Translations under genes and position numbers: made by a program
The notes under the pieces: model-generated
What the model was told of the DNA's origin: nothing
What the model saw: only the letters and a program-made list of their open reading frames with translations
The model's database searches: none
Virus record (IMG/VR): IMGVR_UViG_3300032240_001350
Location: 1-44,922 of that record
DNA from: a virus
Reading direction: 5' to 3' (one strand)
DNA: 44,922 nucleotides
Part shown: in pieces, positions 30,176 through 38,001 of the stretch
Layout of the letters: every line of letters begins with the position of its first letter
Position numbering within the stretch: position 1 is the stretch's first letter

Positions 30176-30942
30176 AGAAACCTTTATCGATAAAGTTTAC
30201 TCCAGGGTTTACAGGGCATGATGGTAGACTAACTGCTCCAGTTCCAGGAGTAAGCACTGTTCCAGAGTGGTATAAAAGTTTAGCAAGGTTTGATAAATCA
30301 AATGATGATATAACGCTTGGAGTAAAAAATAATATAGGAACAGATGGCGCAATGGTTGCAACAAAAATGTGTATGCCATTCTTTGATGCACTTACTGGTG
30401 GCTACATGTACGTATTAGAAGATGACGTGTATGTAGATCAGGATGAAAATGGTAAGCCTATTGTGTCTTGGAAGGGCGAGGTCATGATGATAGATAAGAG
30501 ACCAACAATTGAACTTCCAGTACCAAACAACTGTCATCCAATACATTACGGCTGGAGAATGAACTGGTATTATGAAACACCCCCAGGCTACTCTGTTTTA
30601 ATTACGCATCCAATGAATAGGTTTGATCTGCCATTTTATACTATGTCTGGAATTGTTGAGTCAGATATTTGGGGACTGCCAGTATTTACTGCATTCTTTT
30701 TACAAAAAGATTTTATAGGCTTGATTCCAAAGGGAACTCCTATATTTCAAATAATTCCTTTTAAGCGTGAGGACTGGGAGAGCGAAGTCCTTGAGACTGA
30801 AGAAGATTTAGACAAGCACGAATTAGCAGCAGAAAATAGAAGATCAAGACTTTATGGATATTATAAAGAGACCGCATGGATAAGAAAAAGATTTGGAATT
30901 AAGAATAGTAAAGAGATAGAAATTGACAACGAAAATGAGTAA
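30172..30942 (+). CDS. Unknown protein, paralogue of the previous gene
   Basis: 256 residues, GTG start overlapping the previous TGA. Matching motifs: STVPEWYKSLARF, KMCMPFFDALTGGYMYVL, DDVYVDQDENG, GTPIFQIIPFKREDWESEV. The order and spacing agree with the upstream gene, so this is a tandem duplication that has diverged strongly. The C-terminal ~40 residues are helical and charged. An 8-base overlap joins it to the glycosyltransferase gene, suggesting a shared pathway. Confidence 0.55.
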   Translation: MKKPLSIKFTPGFTGHDGRLTAPVPGVSTVPEWYKSLARFDKSNDDITLGVKNNIGTDGAMVATKMCMPFFDALTGGYMYVLEDDVYVDQDENGKPIVSWKGEVMMIDKRPTIELPVPNNCHPIHYGWRMNWYYETPPGYSVLITHPMNRFDLPFYTMSGIVESDIWGLPVFTAFFLQKDFIGLIPKGTPIFQIIPFKREDWESEVLETEEDLDKHELAAENRRSRLYGYYKETAWIRKRFGIKNSKEIEIDNENE

Positions 30943-31804
30943 AACTATTGATGTTGTTATTTATTCATACAAGGGTAAAAGGCTAAAAGAAACAGTAACT
31001 AACCTAAAAGAGATGTCCAGTGGAGACAACAAGATAACAGTCTATGTTGCAGATCAACATCCTCTTGACAGGACAGAACTATTTAAGTCTATTGGAGTTA
31101 CGTACTACACTCACATATTTTGGGATTCTCAAAAATCTCCATGCTCAATTAAAAATCAAGCAATTAGAAACTCAAGGGCAGAATATGTCTTGCAGTTGGG
31201 CGACTCCGTAATGCTTACAAAAGATTGGGATAAAAACTTATTAGATTTCGTGCAAGATAAGCAGATCCTTATTTCTGGAAACCATTCTGTAAAACTTTCT
31301 AATAGCAATCTTTTTTATATAGGAGTAGAAAAAGAAGACTGTGAAAACTTTACATTGACTAACTATATAGATAGAGATTTTATTTTTACTACAAAAGAAA
31401 TATTTCATCACCATATGAAGTATCCAGAATACCTAAAATACAATGGAGAAGAAGAAACTATGTCGCTTGACATGTTCTCTGCCAACTTTGATATTTATTC
31501 TTGTCCTACAAAATTTTTTAGCATATCAGAGTCTCCTACAATTGGAAACATATATACCCCATTCTCCTTAAACCATAACTACAATGAGGTAGTCAACCTA
31601 TTAAATACAGGGAAAAGCAAGTTCCTATTTCTTGGGGCAAGAAAAAGAAGCCGTGAAGATTTTGAAATATTTCATGGTATTGATCTTAAACTAATAAAAA
31701 AGTTGCCATTTGATGGAAATGATGTTGCCTATGACCCAGATAAACTAGATTTTAATAAAGTTGATGCCAGAAGATTTGTAGCAAAAACCAAGTCAATTCA
31801 CTAA
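30935..31804 (+). CDS. GT-A type glycosyltransferase-like protein
   Basis: 289 residues from ATG 30935; an in-frame TTG at 30923 is possible. The N-terminus has a GT2-like Rossmann/GT-A fold: VVIYSYKGKRLKETVTNL, then KITVYVADQHP, then NQAIRNSRAEYVLQLGDSVML. The usual DxD is replaced by GDS in the equivalent position. A His-rich segment (FHHHMKYPEYL) resembles GT60-type or UDP-sugar transferases. It is expected to move a sugar from a nucleotide donor to a protein or glycan. It closes an operon and a promoter follows its stop. Confidence 0.6.
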   Translation: MSKTIDVVIYSYKGKRLKETVTNLKEMSSGDNKITVYVADQHPLDRTELFKSIGVTYYTHIFWDSQKSPCSIKNQAIRNSRAEYVLQLGDSVMLTKDWDKNLLDFVQDKQILISGNHSVKLSNSNLFYIGVEKEDCENFTLTNYIDRDFIFTTKEIFHHHMKYPEYLKYNGEEETMSLDMFSANFDIYSCPTKFFSISESPTIGNIYTPFSLNHNYNEVVNLLNTGKSKFLFLGARKRSREDFEIFHGIDLKLIKKLPFDGNDVAYDPDKLDFNKVDARRFVAKTKSIH

Positions 31805-31813
31805 TGGTATAAT
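31805..31813 (+). promoter_or_regulatory. Extended -10 promoter
   Basis: TGGTATAAT starts directly after the TAA stop of the glycosyltransferase. The expected start near 31820 coincides with AGGAGG (31820-31825), so the message would begin at, or just before, its own SD. Confidence 0.6.
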
Positions 31814-31829
31814 TAATACAGGAGGAATA

Positions 31830-32423
31830 ATGCATAGAATAACAGTAATAGAGAACTTCATCTCGCCAGAAGATGCTAAGACATTAATTGACGAGCAACT
31901 AAATCCATCAGAAGTAAATGAGTACCCAAAGTATTACGCTAAAAGGTTTGGTGGTACATCGTTACCGTACAATAAAACGGTACAAGATATTATGATCAAG
32001 TATGGTCACAAATCAAATCAGATGCATAAAGAACTCATGGGCTTTAAAAATGACATCTACGTATTTAAGGCGTTTGGATCACACTGGCAAACTGGAACAA
32101 AGGGCGAACTACACATTGATGCACAAGGTCCAGAGCCTTGGATTGAGTTTAGCACAATCATGTATTTAAATAATGAGTCAGAGTATGATGGTGGAAAAAT
32201 TTATTTCCCAAACCAAGAGTTTGAGTATCAACCAAAACAATATTCTGCTGTATTTTTTCCAGGGGCAGGAACAGAGTATATCCATGGAATTACAACTGTA
32301 ACCAGAGGCAATAGGTACACTGGCCTATACATGCATACATCTCTACCAGCGCATGCTGATCCAGAATTCCATCCTGGATTTAATAAATGGAAAGCAAAGG
32401 ACTACCCACTTGTTAAACTATGA
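31830..32423 (+). CDS. Prolyl-4-hydroxylase-like 2OG/Fe(II) oxygenase
   Basis: 197 residues. The iron site is His95-Ile-Asp97 and His152, with Arg162 ten residues later as the 2-oxoglutarate ligand (HGITTVTRGNRY). The strand MYLNNESEYDGGKIYFP is diagnostic of P4H-type oxygenases. These hydroxylate peptides or small molecules. It has a strong AGGAGG SD 4 bases from the ATG and overlaps the next oxygenase gene by 14 bases. Together with the downstream carbamoyltransferase it may hydroxylate a group that is then carbamoylated. Confidence 0.82.
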   Translation: MHRITVIENFISPEDAKTLIDEQLNPSEVNEYPKYYAKRFGGTSLPYNKTVQDIMIKYGHKSNQMHKELMGFKNDIYVFKAFGSHWQTGTKGELHIDAQGPEPWIEFSTIMYLNNESEYDGGKIYFPNQEFEYQPKQYSAVFFPGAGTEYIHGITTVTRGNRYTGLYMHTSLPAHADPEFHPGFNKWKAKDYPLVKL

Positions 32424-33075
32424 AATACTTGATCTTGGAATGGTTTACTATAAAAATATTGTAAACAAGCCAGCAGAGTTAATTAATAAAATTGAAGAAC
32501 TTGATGCTAGGTATCAAGAAGACAAGCCAACACCATTTAAAACTTCTGTAAAGCCTTGGGTCCCATGGACATATGGTGATGGTGCTAATATGCTTACATT
32601 CAATATGCAAAAATTTATACCGCAAGTAAAGGACATTCCAAAGTCTGATATCTATCTAGATGAGCAAACTTTTATTTCTAATGAATTATTTGGAGCACTA
32701 GATAGAACTCTTGAGCACTACTCAACAGAGTTATATCCATTTGCAGAAAAGAATATTAAGTCTAGAGAAAAAACAATGCATCTTCTTAGATATGATAAAA
32801 CTGGACACCTTCCAGCACATCAGGATCAAGGGATAAGCACTAGGGTTTTATCTGTTCTTTTATATCTTAATGATGATTACGAAGGTGGAGAGATAGAATT
32901 TAGACATTCGGGATTAAAATTTAAACCTGAAGCAGGTAGCGTACTATTCTTCCCATCAAACTTCTTATATGTTCATGAGGTATATCCAGTAACAAGGGGT
33001 CCAAGATATGCCCTACCAAACTGGTATCATAACGTCCCACTAGAACAAAAGAGAGATTCTACTGGAGCAGAATGA
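32410..33075 (+). CDS. Prolyl-4-hydroxylase-like 2OG/Fe(II) oxygenase
   Basis: 221 residues from TTG 32410, which has AAAGGA 8 bases upstream; ATG 32440 would cut off a strand that is conserved in the paralogue at 41412. The iron site is His137-Gln-Asp139 and His189, with Arg199. LYLNDDYEGGEIEF is the P4H-type strand, followed by KPEAGSVLFFPS. It overlaps the upstream oxygenase by 14 bases and the carbamoyltransferase by ATGA, so all three are probably translated together. Confidence 0.8.
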   Translation: MLNYEILDLGMVYYKNIVNKPAELINKIEELDARYQEDKPTPFKTSVKPWVPWTYGDGANMLTFNMQKFIPQVKDIPKSDIYLDEQTFISNELFGALDRTLEHYSTELYPFAEKNIKSREKTMHLLRYDKTGHLPAHQDQGISTRVLSVLLYLNDDYEGGEIEFRHSGLKFKPEAGSVLFFPSNFLYVHEVYPVTRGPRYALPNWYHNVPLEQKRDSTGAE

Positions 33076-34505
33076 TAATACTAGGAGTCAATGAAACCAC
33101 ACATGATGCTTCTGTGTCTTTAATTAAAGATGGAGAAATATTGTTTGCTGGTCATGCCGAAAGATATAGCAAGGTAAAGAATGACTGGTTTACAAATAAT
33201 GAACTTATATCTAATGCGCTTGAGTATGGGACGCCAGATCGGATTGCTTATTATGAAAAACCTTTATTAAAAAAATTAAGAATAAAAACACGAGGTGGTT
33301 TTGGTGGAGACTCTCCGTATTACAAATCAAGTGTTTTGCAAAACATACCATCTAAAAATTTTGCACATCATTACTCTCATGCATCTGCAGGATACTATAC
33401 AAGCCCATACAATAATGCAGTCATTGTGGTGCTTGATGCAATAGGAGAATACAACACTTCAACAATCTGGGTTGGAGAAGGAGACAAAATTAGACTTAAG
33501 TATAAGCAAAACTATCCAGTTAGTTTTGGATTATTTTATTCTGCTTTTACACAATTGATTGGGCTTATGCCAAACCAAGAAGAATATATTATGATGGGTA
33601 TGGCTGCATATGGTGATTGGAAAAAATACTATAGAAAAGTTGATGACTATTTTCCTTCCTATACAAAACAAAAATATAACTTTCATAAAGGAATTACTGA
33701 TTGGGGATGGATTGAATCTGAGCAAGATAAATTTGATATAGCAGCAGCAGTTCAAATGGTATACCAGCAAAGACTTAATGATTTTATGCACATGGCTTAT
33801 ATTCTTACTGGAAAAGAAAATCTTGTATTTATGGGTGGGTGTGCATTAAATTCATCAGCCAATACGCTTCTATGGAACATCTTTGATGATGTTTGGATTA
33901 TGCCAAATCCAGGCGATGCTGGCAGTTCGTTAGGTGCAGCAGCAGCAATGTATGGATCTCATTTAAATTGGAAAAGTCCTTATCTTGGATATGATCTTAA
34001 AGGAGAATATCCAGTTGATAAAATTATTTCGGGAATATTAAAAGATGGAATCGTAGCAGTAGCATCAGGAAGAGCAGAGTATGGTCCAAGAGCATTAGGG
34101 AATAGAAGTATTCTTGCTGATCCAAGAGATCCATTAATAAAAGACAAAGTTAATCTAATTAAGCAGAGAGAACTATTTAGGCCATTTGCTCCAGTTGTTA
34201 TGGAGGAGTTTGCAGACAAGTGGTTTGATATGGACTTTGATTCTCCGTATATGCAGTATACGGTTAAATGTTTACAGCCAGATAAAATACCATCAGTGGT
34301 ACATAAAGATGGAACGTCAAGGGTCCAGACCGTAAATAAAGATCAACACCGTGGCTTGTGGAGGACTTTGAATAAGTTTTACTTACAGACTGGGGTGCCA
34401 GTTCTTCTTAATACTAGCCTTAATATTAAAGGCCAGCCACTACTCAATGATGAACTAGACATTCAAGCATGGGAAAAAGCATACAACTTTACAATTACAC
34501 GCTAA
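33072..34505 (+). CDS. NodU/CmcH-family carbamoyltransferase
   Basis: 477 residues. Motifs follow the family: GVNETTHDASVSLIKDGEI at the N-terminus, HHYSHASAGYYTS (metal His), FMGGCALNSSAN, NPGDAGSSLGAAAA, and the C-terminal SGRAEYGPRALGNRSIL. These enzymes use carbamoyl phosphate and ATP to carbamoylate hydroxyl groups of sugars, antibiotics or, in some phages, modified nucleobases. The upstream oxygenases and glycosyltransferase would fit a hydroxylated or glycosylated acceptor. It is slightly shorter than many bacterial members (about 550-600). Confidence 0.88.
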   Translation: MIILGVNETTHDASVSLIKDGEILFAGHAERYSKVKNDWFTNNELISNALEYGTPDRIAYYEKPLLKKLRIKTRGGFGGDSPYYKSSVLQNIPSKNFAHHYSHASAGYYTSPYNNAVIVVLDAIGEYNTSTIWVGEGDKIRLKYKQNYPVSFGLFYSAFTQLIGLMPNQEEYIMMGMAAYGDWKKYYRKVDDYFPSYTKQKYNFHKGITDWGWIESEQDKFDIAAAVQMVYQQRLNDFMHMAYILTGKENLVFMGGCALNSSANTLLWNIFDDVWIMPNPGDAGSSLGAAAAMYGSHLNWKSPYLGYDLKGEYPVDKIISGILKDGIVAVASGRAEYGPRALGNRSILADPRDPLIKDKVNLIKQRELFRPFAPVVMEEFADKWFDMDFDSPYMQYTVKCLQPDKIPSVVHKDGTSRVQTVNKDQHRGLWRTLNKFYLQTGVPVLLNTSLNIKGQPLLNDELDIQAWEKAYNFTITR

Positions 34506-34516
34506 TCTGGTATAAT
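34488..34516 (+). promoter_or_regulatory. Full promoter with -35 and extended -10
   Basis: TTTACA (34488-34493), a 17-base spacer and TATAAT (34511-34516) preceded by TGG. This is the only promoter in the window where I find a convincing -35. It lies at the stop of the carbamoyltransferase gene. The leader carries AGGAGG before ATG 34543. Confidence 0.7.
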
Positions 34517-34542
34517 TAATACATATCCTATAGGAGGAAAAA

Positions 34543-35037
34543 ATGGCAGAAGATAGAAACCCAAGTGCAGTCAAAGTACTTGCAATAGCAAAAAAGTTTG
34601 TAGATGAAGCATATGCAGAAGAAGGCGATAATCTAACAATTATGGGCAAATGGTATGGCCTTAATGGACAACCATGGTGTGCAATGTTTGTTTCTTATTG
34701 TTTTGATCAAGCGGGATTGGTTCAATTAGTAGCAGCACAGTCAAAGAAAGGCTTTGCATCTTGTGATGCAGGATTAAAGTACTTTGCAAAAAATAACCAA
34801 TTAGTACCAGTTGGACAAGCACAACCTGGAGATATAGTATTTTTTCAATTTGATCAAGATGCTGAGCCAGACCATGTAGGAATTGTATACTCTAATGATG
34901 GAAAGAACCTTGTATGTTTTGAAGGAAATACTAGTGGAGATACAAAAGGATCACAAAGTAATGGCGGAGGCGCATATAAAAAGAAGCGTCCTTATTCATT
35001 AGTAATGGGAGTAGTAAGACCTAAGTGGCCTGCATAA
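34543..35037 (+). CDS. CHAP-domain endolysin
   Basis: 164 residues with no signal peptide. The CHAP (NlpC/P60-like) core has catalytic Cys46 (QPWCAMFVSYCF), His111 (PDHVGIVYS) and a third polar residue around Glu127/Asn129 (FEGNTSG). A QPGDIVFFQF strand precedes the His. CHAP domains cut peptidoglycan amide bonds. No separate cell-wall-binding domain is seen. It would need a holin to leave the cytoplasm; candidates are at 25837, 26019 and 41092. It has a strong promoter and SD of its own. Confidence 0.8.
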   Translation: MAEDRNPSAVKVLAIAKKFVDEAYAEEGDNLTIMGKWYGLNGQPWCAMFVSYCFDQAGLVQLVAAQSKKGFASCDAGLKYFAKNNQLVPVGQAQPGDIVFFQFDQDAEPDHVGIVYSNDGKNLVCFEGNTSGDTKGSQSNGGGAYKKKRPYSLVMGVVRPKWPA

Positions 35038-35237
35038 TGGAATCAACAAAAAAATCAACATTTAAAACATTTACCTGGGAATCATTTCACTTTACAGTTC
35101 TTGCTGCAATAATTTATGTAGTTACTGGTGAATGGGAATATGCAGGATATGGAGCAATTTCTTATATTGCAATTGAATCATTAGGATATTATGTTCACGA
35201 AAGATTATGGTCAAAATTTGGAAGGAAGGTAAAATAA
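35037..35237 (+). CDS. DUF2061-like small membrane protein
   Basis: 66 residues from ATG 35037 (TAATG overlap with the lysin stop). The layout is F-x-W near the start, two hydrophobic segments (FTVLAAIIYVVTG and YAGYGAISYIAIESLG), and the terminal signature YYVHERLWSKF. The last motif is shared with the DUF2061 protein at 37268. Residues expected at the start (K-x-x-T-W) are present as FKTFTWESF. The function of this membrane family is unknown; proximity to the lysin could mean a lysis role. Confidence 0.6.
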   Translation: MESTKKSTFKTFTWESFHFTVLAAIIYVVTGEWEYAGYGAISYIAIESLGYYVHERLWSKFGRKVK

Positions 35238-35335
35238 TGAGAATTAAACTTATCAAAGCATTTGTATCTATTTTGGGATACAAACTAGAAGATACAAAGA
35301 TTAATCTTCCTGTCTGGCAATTAAAGAAAAAATAA
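35237..35335 (+). CDS. Very small protein
   Basis: 32 residues. It has TAATG overlap at the start and directly abuts the next ATG, so it fits the tight spacing of this operon. It is basic (MRIKLIKAFVSILGYKLED, then QLKKK). The N-terminal half is a short amphipathic helix. There is no recognised family. Its existence rests on the gap-free tiling and the open frame. Confidence 0.4.
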   Translation: MRIKLIKAFVSILGYKLEDTKINLPVWQLKKK

Positions 35336-35524
35336 ATGCCAGCGTACGAATATAAATGTACCGCAGGTTGCAACGACATCGTAGTAAAGGTTCGATCAAT
35401 TAAAGAAGATGATCCAGGATATAACTGTGAGACTTGCAATGTTCCTCTGGAACGTGTATACTCTAATATAGGAGCAGTATTCAACGGCAGTGGATTTTAT
35501 TCCACCGACAACAGAAAGCGGTAG
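35336..35524 (+). CDS. FmdB-like zinc-ribbon protein
   Basis: 62 residues. The FmdB/CxxC regulatory family pattern is visible: PAYEYKCTAGCND, a second pair CETC, and the conserved tail FNGSGFYSTD. In FmdB the first pair is CxxC; here it is CxxxC. The zinc ribbon probably binds nucleic acid or protein. It abuts the upstream small gene and ends at a TAG directly before TATAAT. Confidence 0.7.
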   Translation: MPAYEYKCTAGCNDIVVKVRSIKEDDPGYNCETCNVPLERVYSNIGAVFNGSGFYSTDNRKR

Positions 35525-35530
35525 TATAAT
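35525..35530 (+). promoter_or_regulatory. -10 promoter, probably leaderless
   Basis: TATAAT follows the TAG stop immediately. Seven bases separate it from ATG 35538. An earlier in-frame ATG at 35529 overlaps the box, so a transcript from this promoter could only use 35538. Confidence 0.45.
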
Positions 35531-35537
35531 GTTTACA

Positions 35538-35753
35538 ATGATTAAAGATGATGTTCAGCAAGAATGGCAACTTTCCCCTCATGATCGATGTGATAGATGT
35601 AATTCTGAGGCTTTAGTTAAAGTTAATGGTATTGCAGGGGACCTATTTTTTTGTGGGCACCACTACAATAAAGTGATGGACAATGCTATTGGATATGACA
35701 AGATGATGAAGTTTGCAATAAGCATTCTAGATGAGAGAGAGAAACTACGATGA
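35538..35753 (+). CDS. DUF7455-like Cys/His zinc protein
   Basis: 71 residues if started at 35538; in-frame ATG 35529 would add three. The central motif RCDRCNSEALVKVNG with LFFCGHHYNK (C-x2-C ... C-x-HH) matches small actinobacterial proteins of the DUF7455 type. The zinc site is complete. Their role is unknown, but they are typical of Actinobacteria, supporting the host inference. It overlaps the next gene by ATGA. Confidence 0.6.
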   Translation: MIKDDVQQEWQLSPHDRCDRCNSEALVKVNGIAGDLFFCGHHYNKVMDNAIGYDKMMKFAISILDEREKLR

Positions 35754-36517
35754 TAATTCAATTTTTAGGGCTACCAGGCTCAGGTAAAACAGCAATTGCT
35801 GATGCCGTAAGAGATAGAACAAATGCAATACACTTAAACGCAGATCAAATCCGTGCTGGATTAAATAAGGACCTTGGCTTTAGCCCAGAAGATAGAATTG
35901 AACAAGCACGTCGCATGGGAGAATTAGCACGACTCCTTGAAAATATTCAAGATAAGCCAGTTCTTGTGGATTTTGTTTGCCCTACAGAAGAAACACGCAA
36001 AGCCTTTGGTGAAGCAGATGTTGTTGTTTGGGTAGACACAATTAAAGAAGGTCGATTCGAAGATACAAATAAACTTTGGGAAGACCCTATTCACTATGAT
36101 CACAGAATTGAAGTAACTGGAGATGAACACACAGACGCACTTGCAACTCGTGCAATTACTGTGGTCCGCAAATTTGGAATGGTAGACTGGAAAGAAGACA
36201 CAGTCTTGTTGTTAGGTCGCTACCAACCCTGGCATGAAGGCCATAGAGCCTTGTATGAAGAAGCAAAGAAGAAAGCCTACCAAGTTGTTCTTGGAGTTCG
36301 ACATACGCAAGGTATGACGCCAAAAGATCCACTAAGTTTTAGTGATGTAACTAAGTACATTCATGAAGATGTTCCAGAAGCATTTGTTGTTAAGATGCCC
36401 AACATTACAAACATTTCTTATGGTCGTGATGTAGGATATAAGATTGAACAGATTGAACTAGATGCATCTATTCAGGCTATCTCTGCAACAGAGAAGCGAA
36501 AAGAGATGGGTATTTAA
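35750..36517 (+). CDS. APS-kinase-like / nucleotidyltransferase fusion
   Basis: 255 residues. The N-terminal domain (1-140) is close to adenylylsulfate kinase: P-loop GLPGSGKT (7-14), NADQIRAGLNKDLGFSPEDR (30-49), then GRFEDTN. The C-terminal domain (about 150-255) is a nucleotidyltransferase of the NMNAT/cytidylyltransferase type: GRYQPWHEGH (156-165) and ISATEKR (244-250). The order kinase-then-transferase differs from host NadR. It could phosphorylate and then adenylylate one metabolite such as a nicotinamide riboside analogue, or serve sulfate or sugar activation. The substrate is unknown. Confidence 0.8.
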   Translation: MIIQFLGLPGSGKTAIADAVRDRTNAIHLNADQIRAGLNKDLGFSPEDRIEQARRMGELARLLENIQDKPVLVDFVCPTEETRKAFGEADVVVWVDTIKEGRFEDTNKLWEDPIHYDHRIEVTGDEHTDALATRAITVVRKFGMVDWKEDTVLLLGRYQPWHEGHRALYEEAKKKAYQVVLGVRHTQGMTPKDPLSFSDVTKYIHEDVPEAFVVKMPNITNISYGRDVGYKIEQIELDASIQAISATEKRKEMGI

Positions 36518-36518
36518 T

Positions 36519-37178
36519 ATGGATAGTCTAGTTGTTTCGGATCTATTTAATGATGAAGACGTTGTTGTTTTAAAAAATAGCATCTATACATTTTTAAATA
36601 GTTCTGAAGCAATAGACATATCAATTGAGGAAATACGTGAGAACGGAAGACCTATAGACAAACTACTTAATCAACCATGGTCTGGAAGAGTTCTTTTTGT
36701 TGCAGCAAATGTAATACCTCATGAATTAATATCCAAGGTAACTAAATATGTTAATGAAAATCATAACAAAGATCTTGTAGTTGAAGGTGTTGCTTTTACT
36801 AGATACTCAAATAAAACTGGGGAGCCAAGACTTGCTCCTCATTACGATACAGGAAATGCAAAACTAACAGTAGACTATCAACTAGAGTCCAATGTACAGT
36901 GGCCACTTGTTATTGAAGATAAGGTATTTACTCTTACAGATAACTCTGCGTTAGTATTTAGACCTTCATATGAAGTTCACTGGAGAGTTCCACAACTGTT
37001 TACAGATGATCAATATGTTGATATGATATTTTTCCATTATACATCTGGTTCACCAGAAACTAACATTGATCATGAGGCAAAAGCAAAAATTGAAAGATCA
37101 TACCAAGATATTTTTAAAGAAGACTTTAAAAAAGTTCATGGATGGTGCTATTGGCATGGAAGTAGAGATGAAAAATAA
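36519..37178 (+). CDS. 2OG/Fe(II) oxygenase-family protein, replication-module type (distant copy 5)
   Basis: 219 residues from ATG 36519, 1 base after the previous stop; an in-frame ATG at 36462 lies inside the fusion gene. The iron site is His108-Tyr-Asp110 and His154; Arg156 forms EVHWR. The strand VDYQLESNVQWPL matches copies 1-3, 20 kb away. By eye it is nearest to the gene at 15481. This suggests dispersal by duplication rather than separate acquisition. The substrate is unknown. Confidence 0.78.
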   Translation: MDSLVVSDLFNDEDVVVLKNSIYTFLNSSEAIDISIEEIRENGRPIDKLLNQPWSGRVLFVAANVIPHELISKVTKYVNENHNKDLVVEGVAFTRYSNKTGEPRLAPHYDTGNAKLTVDYQLESNVQWPLVIEDKVFTLTDNSALVFRPSYEVHWRVPQLFTDDQYVDMIFFHYTSGSPETNIDHEAKAKIERSYQDIFKEDFKKVHGWCYWHGSRDEK

Positions 37179-37281
37179 AATAAAATATATTTTTTCTAAA
37201 ATATTTAATTTATTTTTAGATAATGATTTAGCAGATAAAGAAACAAGACTATACTTTAAGGATGAAAATGAATGTAACTAA
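37168..37281 (+). CDS. Small basic/acidic protein
   Basis: 37 residues from ATG 37168, with GGAAG upstream; ATG 37156 is an alternative. The N-terminal half is a hydrophobic-basic helix (IKYIFSKIFNLFL); the rest is charged (NDLADKETRLYF). It overlaps both neighbours. The next gene is DUF2061, and a tiny ORF also sits next to the other DUF2061-like gene. The overlap with the oxygenase gene's end (11 bases) is typical here. Moderate support only. Confidence 0.4.
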   Translation: MKNKIKYIFSKIFNLFLDNDLADKETRLYFKDENECN

Positions 37282-37471
37282 ACAAAGATCAGCACTAAAG
37301 GCAATCACTTGGCGAATAATTGGAACGGCAGATACTTTTGTGTTGTCATACTTTATAACACATAAGGCAATTACTGCTGCTTCAATTGCAGGCTTTGAAG
37401 TGTTAAGTAAAACTATACTTTATTATTTTCATGAGCGTGGTTGGAATAAAGTGAAATGGGGAAGAGAATGA
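37268..37471 (+). CDS. DUF2061 small membrane protein
   Basis: 67 residues from ATG 37268 with AAGG 6 bases upstream. The family signature is clear: ALKAITWRIIGTADTFVLSY (first membrane segment), a short loop, then IAGFEVLSKTILYYFHERGW. DUF2061 proteins have two membrane segments and unknown function, and occur in bacteria and their phages. A related protein is encoded at 35037. It overlaps the secreted nuclease-like gene by ATGA. Confidence 0.82.
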   Translation: MNVTKQRSALKAITWRIIGTADTFVLSYFITHKAITAASIAGFEVLSKTILYYFHERGWNKVKWGRE

Positions 37472-38001
37472 AAAAAATATTAACAACAGCAATCATCAGT
37501 ATTGCACTAATTGGAGGAACAGCCCAAGCAGCAAACAAGCCAGATTGGGTAGTTCAAAATAAAAAGGTAACGCCAGGAATGTTAAATCCTACAGTTACAC
37601 AGTCAAATATTGCTACAACAGTTTGCAAGGTAGGCTGGACAAAAACAATTCGTCCAACTGTAACATATACAAACAATCTAAAAGATAAGCAGTTGAAGAC
37701 AACATACAAGTCATATGTTGCTATTTGGGGTCCAACTCCAGGAGCATATGAAGAAGATCACCTTATCTCATTACAACTTGGTGGAGATCCATCAAATGAA
37801 AAAAATCTATGGCCACAACCGTATGCTGATAACGGTGCACGAAAGAAAGATGTTATAGAAACTGCTCTAAAGCGTTTGGTATGTGATGGCACCATTACCC
37901 TAGCAGTTGCACAGAAAGCCATTTTAAATTGGCCTACAGCCTATAAGAAGTATGTTACAGCAGCAGATGTTAAAGCACCAGATACAACTGATAATCCATG
38001 A
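37468..38001 (+). CDS. Secreted HNH-like nuclease candidate
   Basis: 177 residues from ATG 37468 (ATGA overlap, GGGGAAG upstream). A signal peptide (KKILTTAIISIALIGGTAQA) is followed by a mature domain with VCKVGWTKTIRP, then EEDHLISLQLGGDPSNEKNL and WPQP. The DH...N arrangement suggests a beta-beta-alpha-metal (HNH-type) nuclease; related secreted proteins are common in Actinobacteria. A second Cys (RLVCDG) could pair with VCK in a disulfide. It would act outside the membrane, for example on DNA released at lysis or DNA of competing phages. Catalysis is not proven. Confidence 0.62.
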   Translation: MKKILTTAIISIALIGGTAQAANKPDWVVQNKKVTPGMLNPTVTQSNIATTVCKVGWTKTIRPTVTYTNNLKDKQLKTTYKSYVAIWGPTPGAYEEDHLISLQLGGDPSNEKNLWPQPYADNGARKKDVIETALKRLVCDGTITLAVAQKAILNWPTAYKKYVTAADVKAPDTTDNP

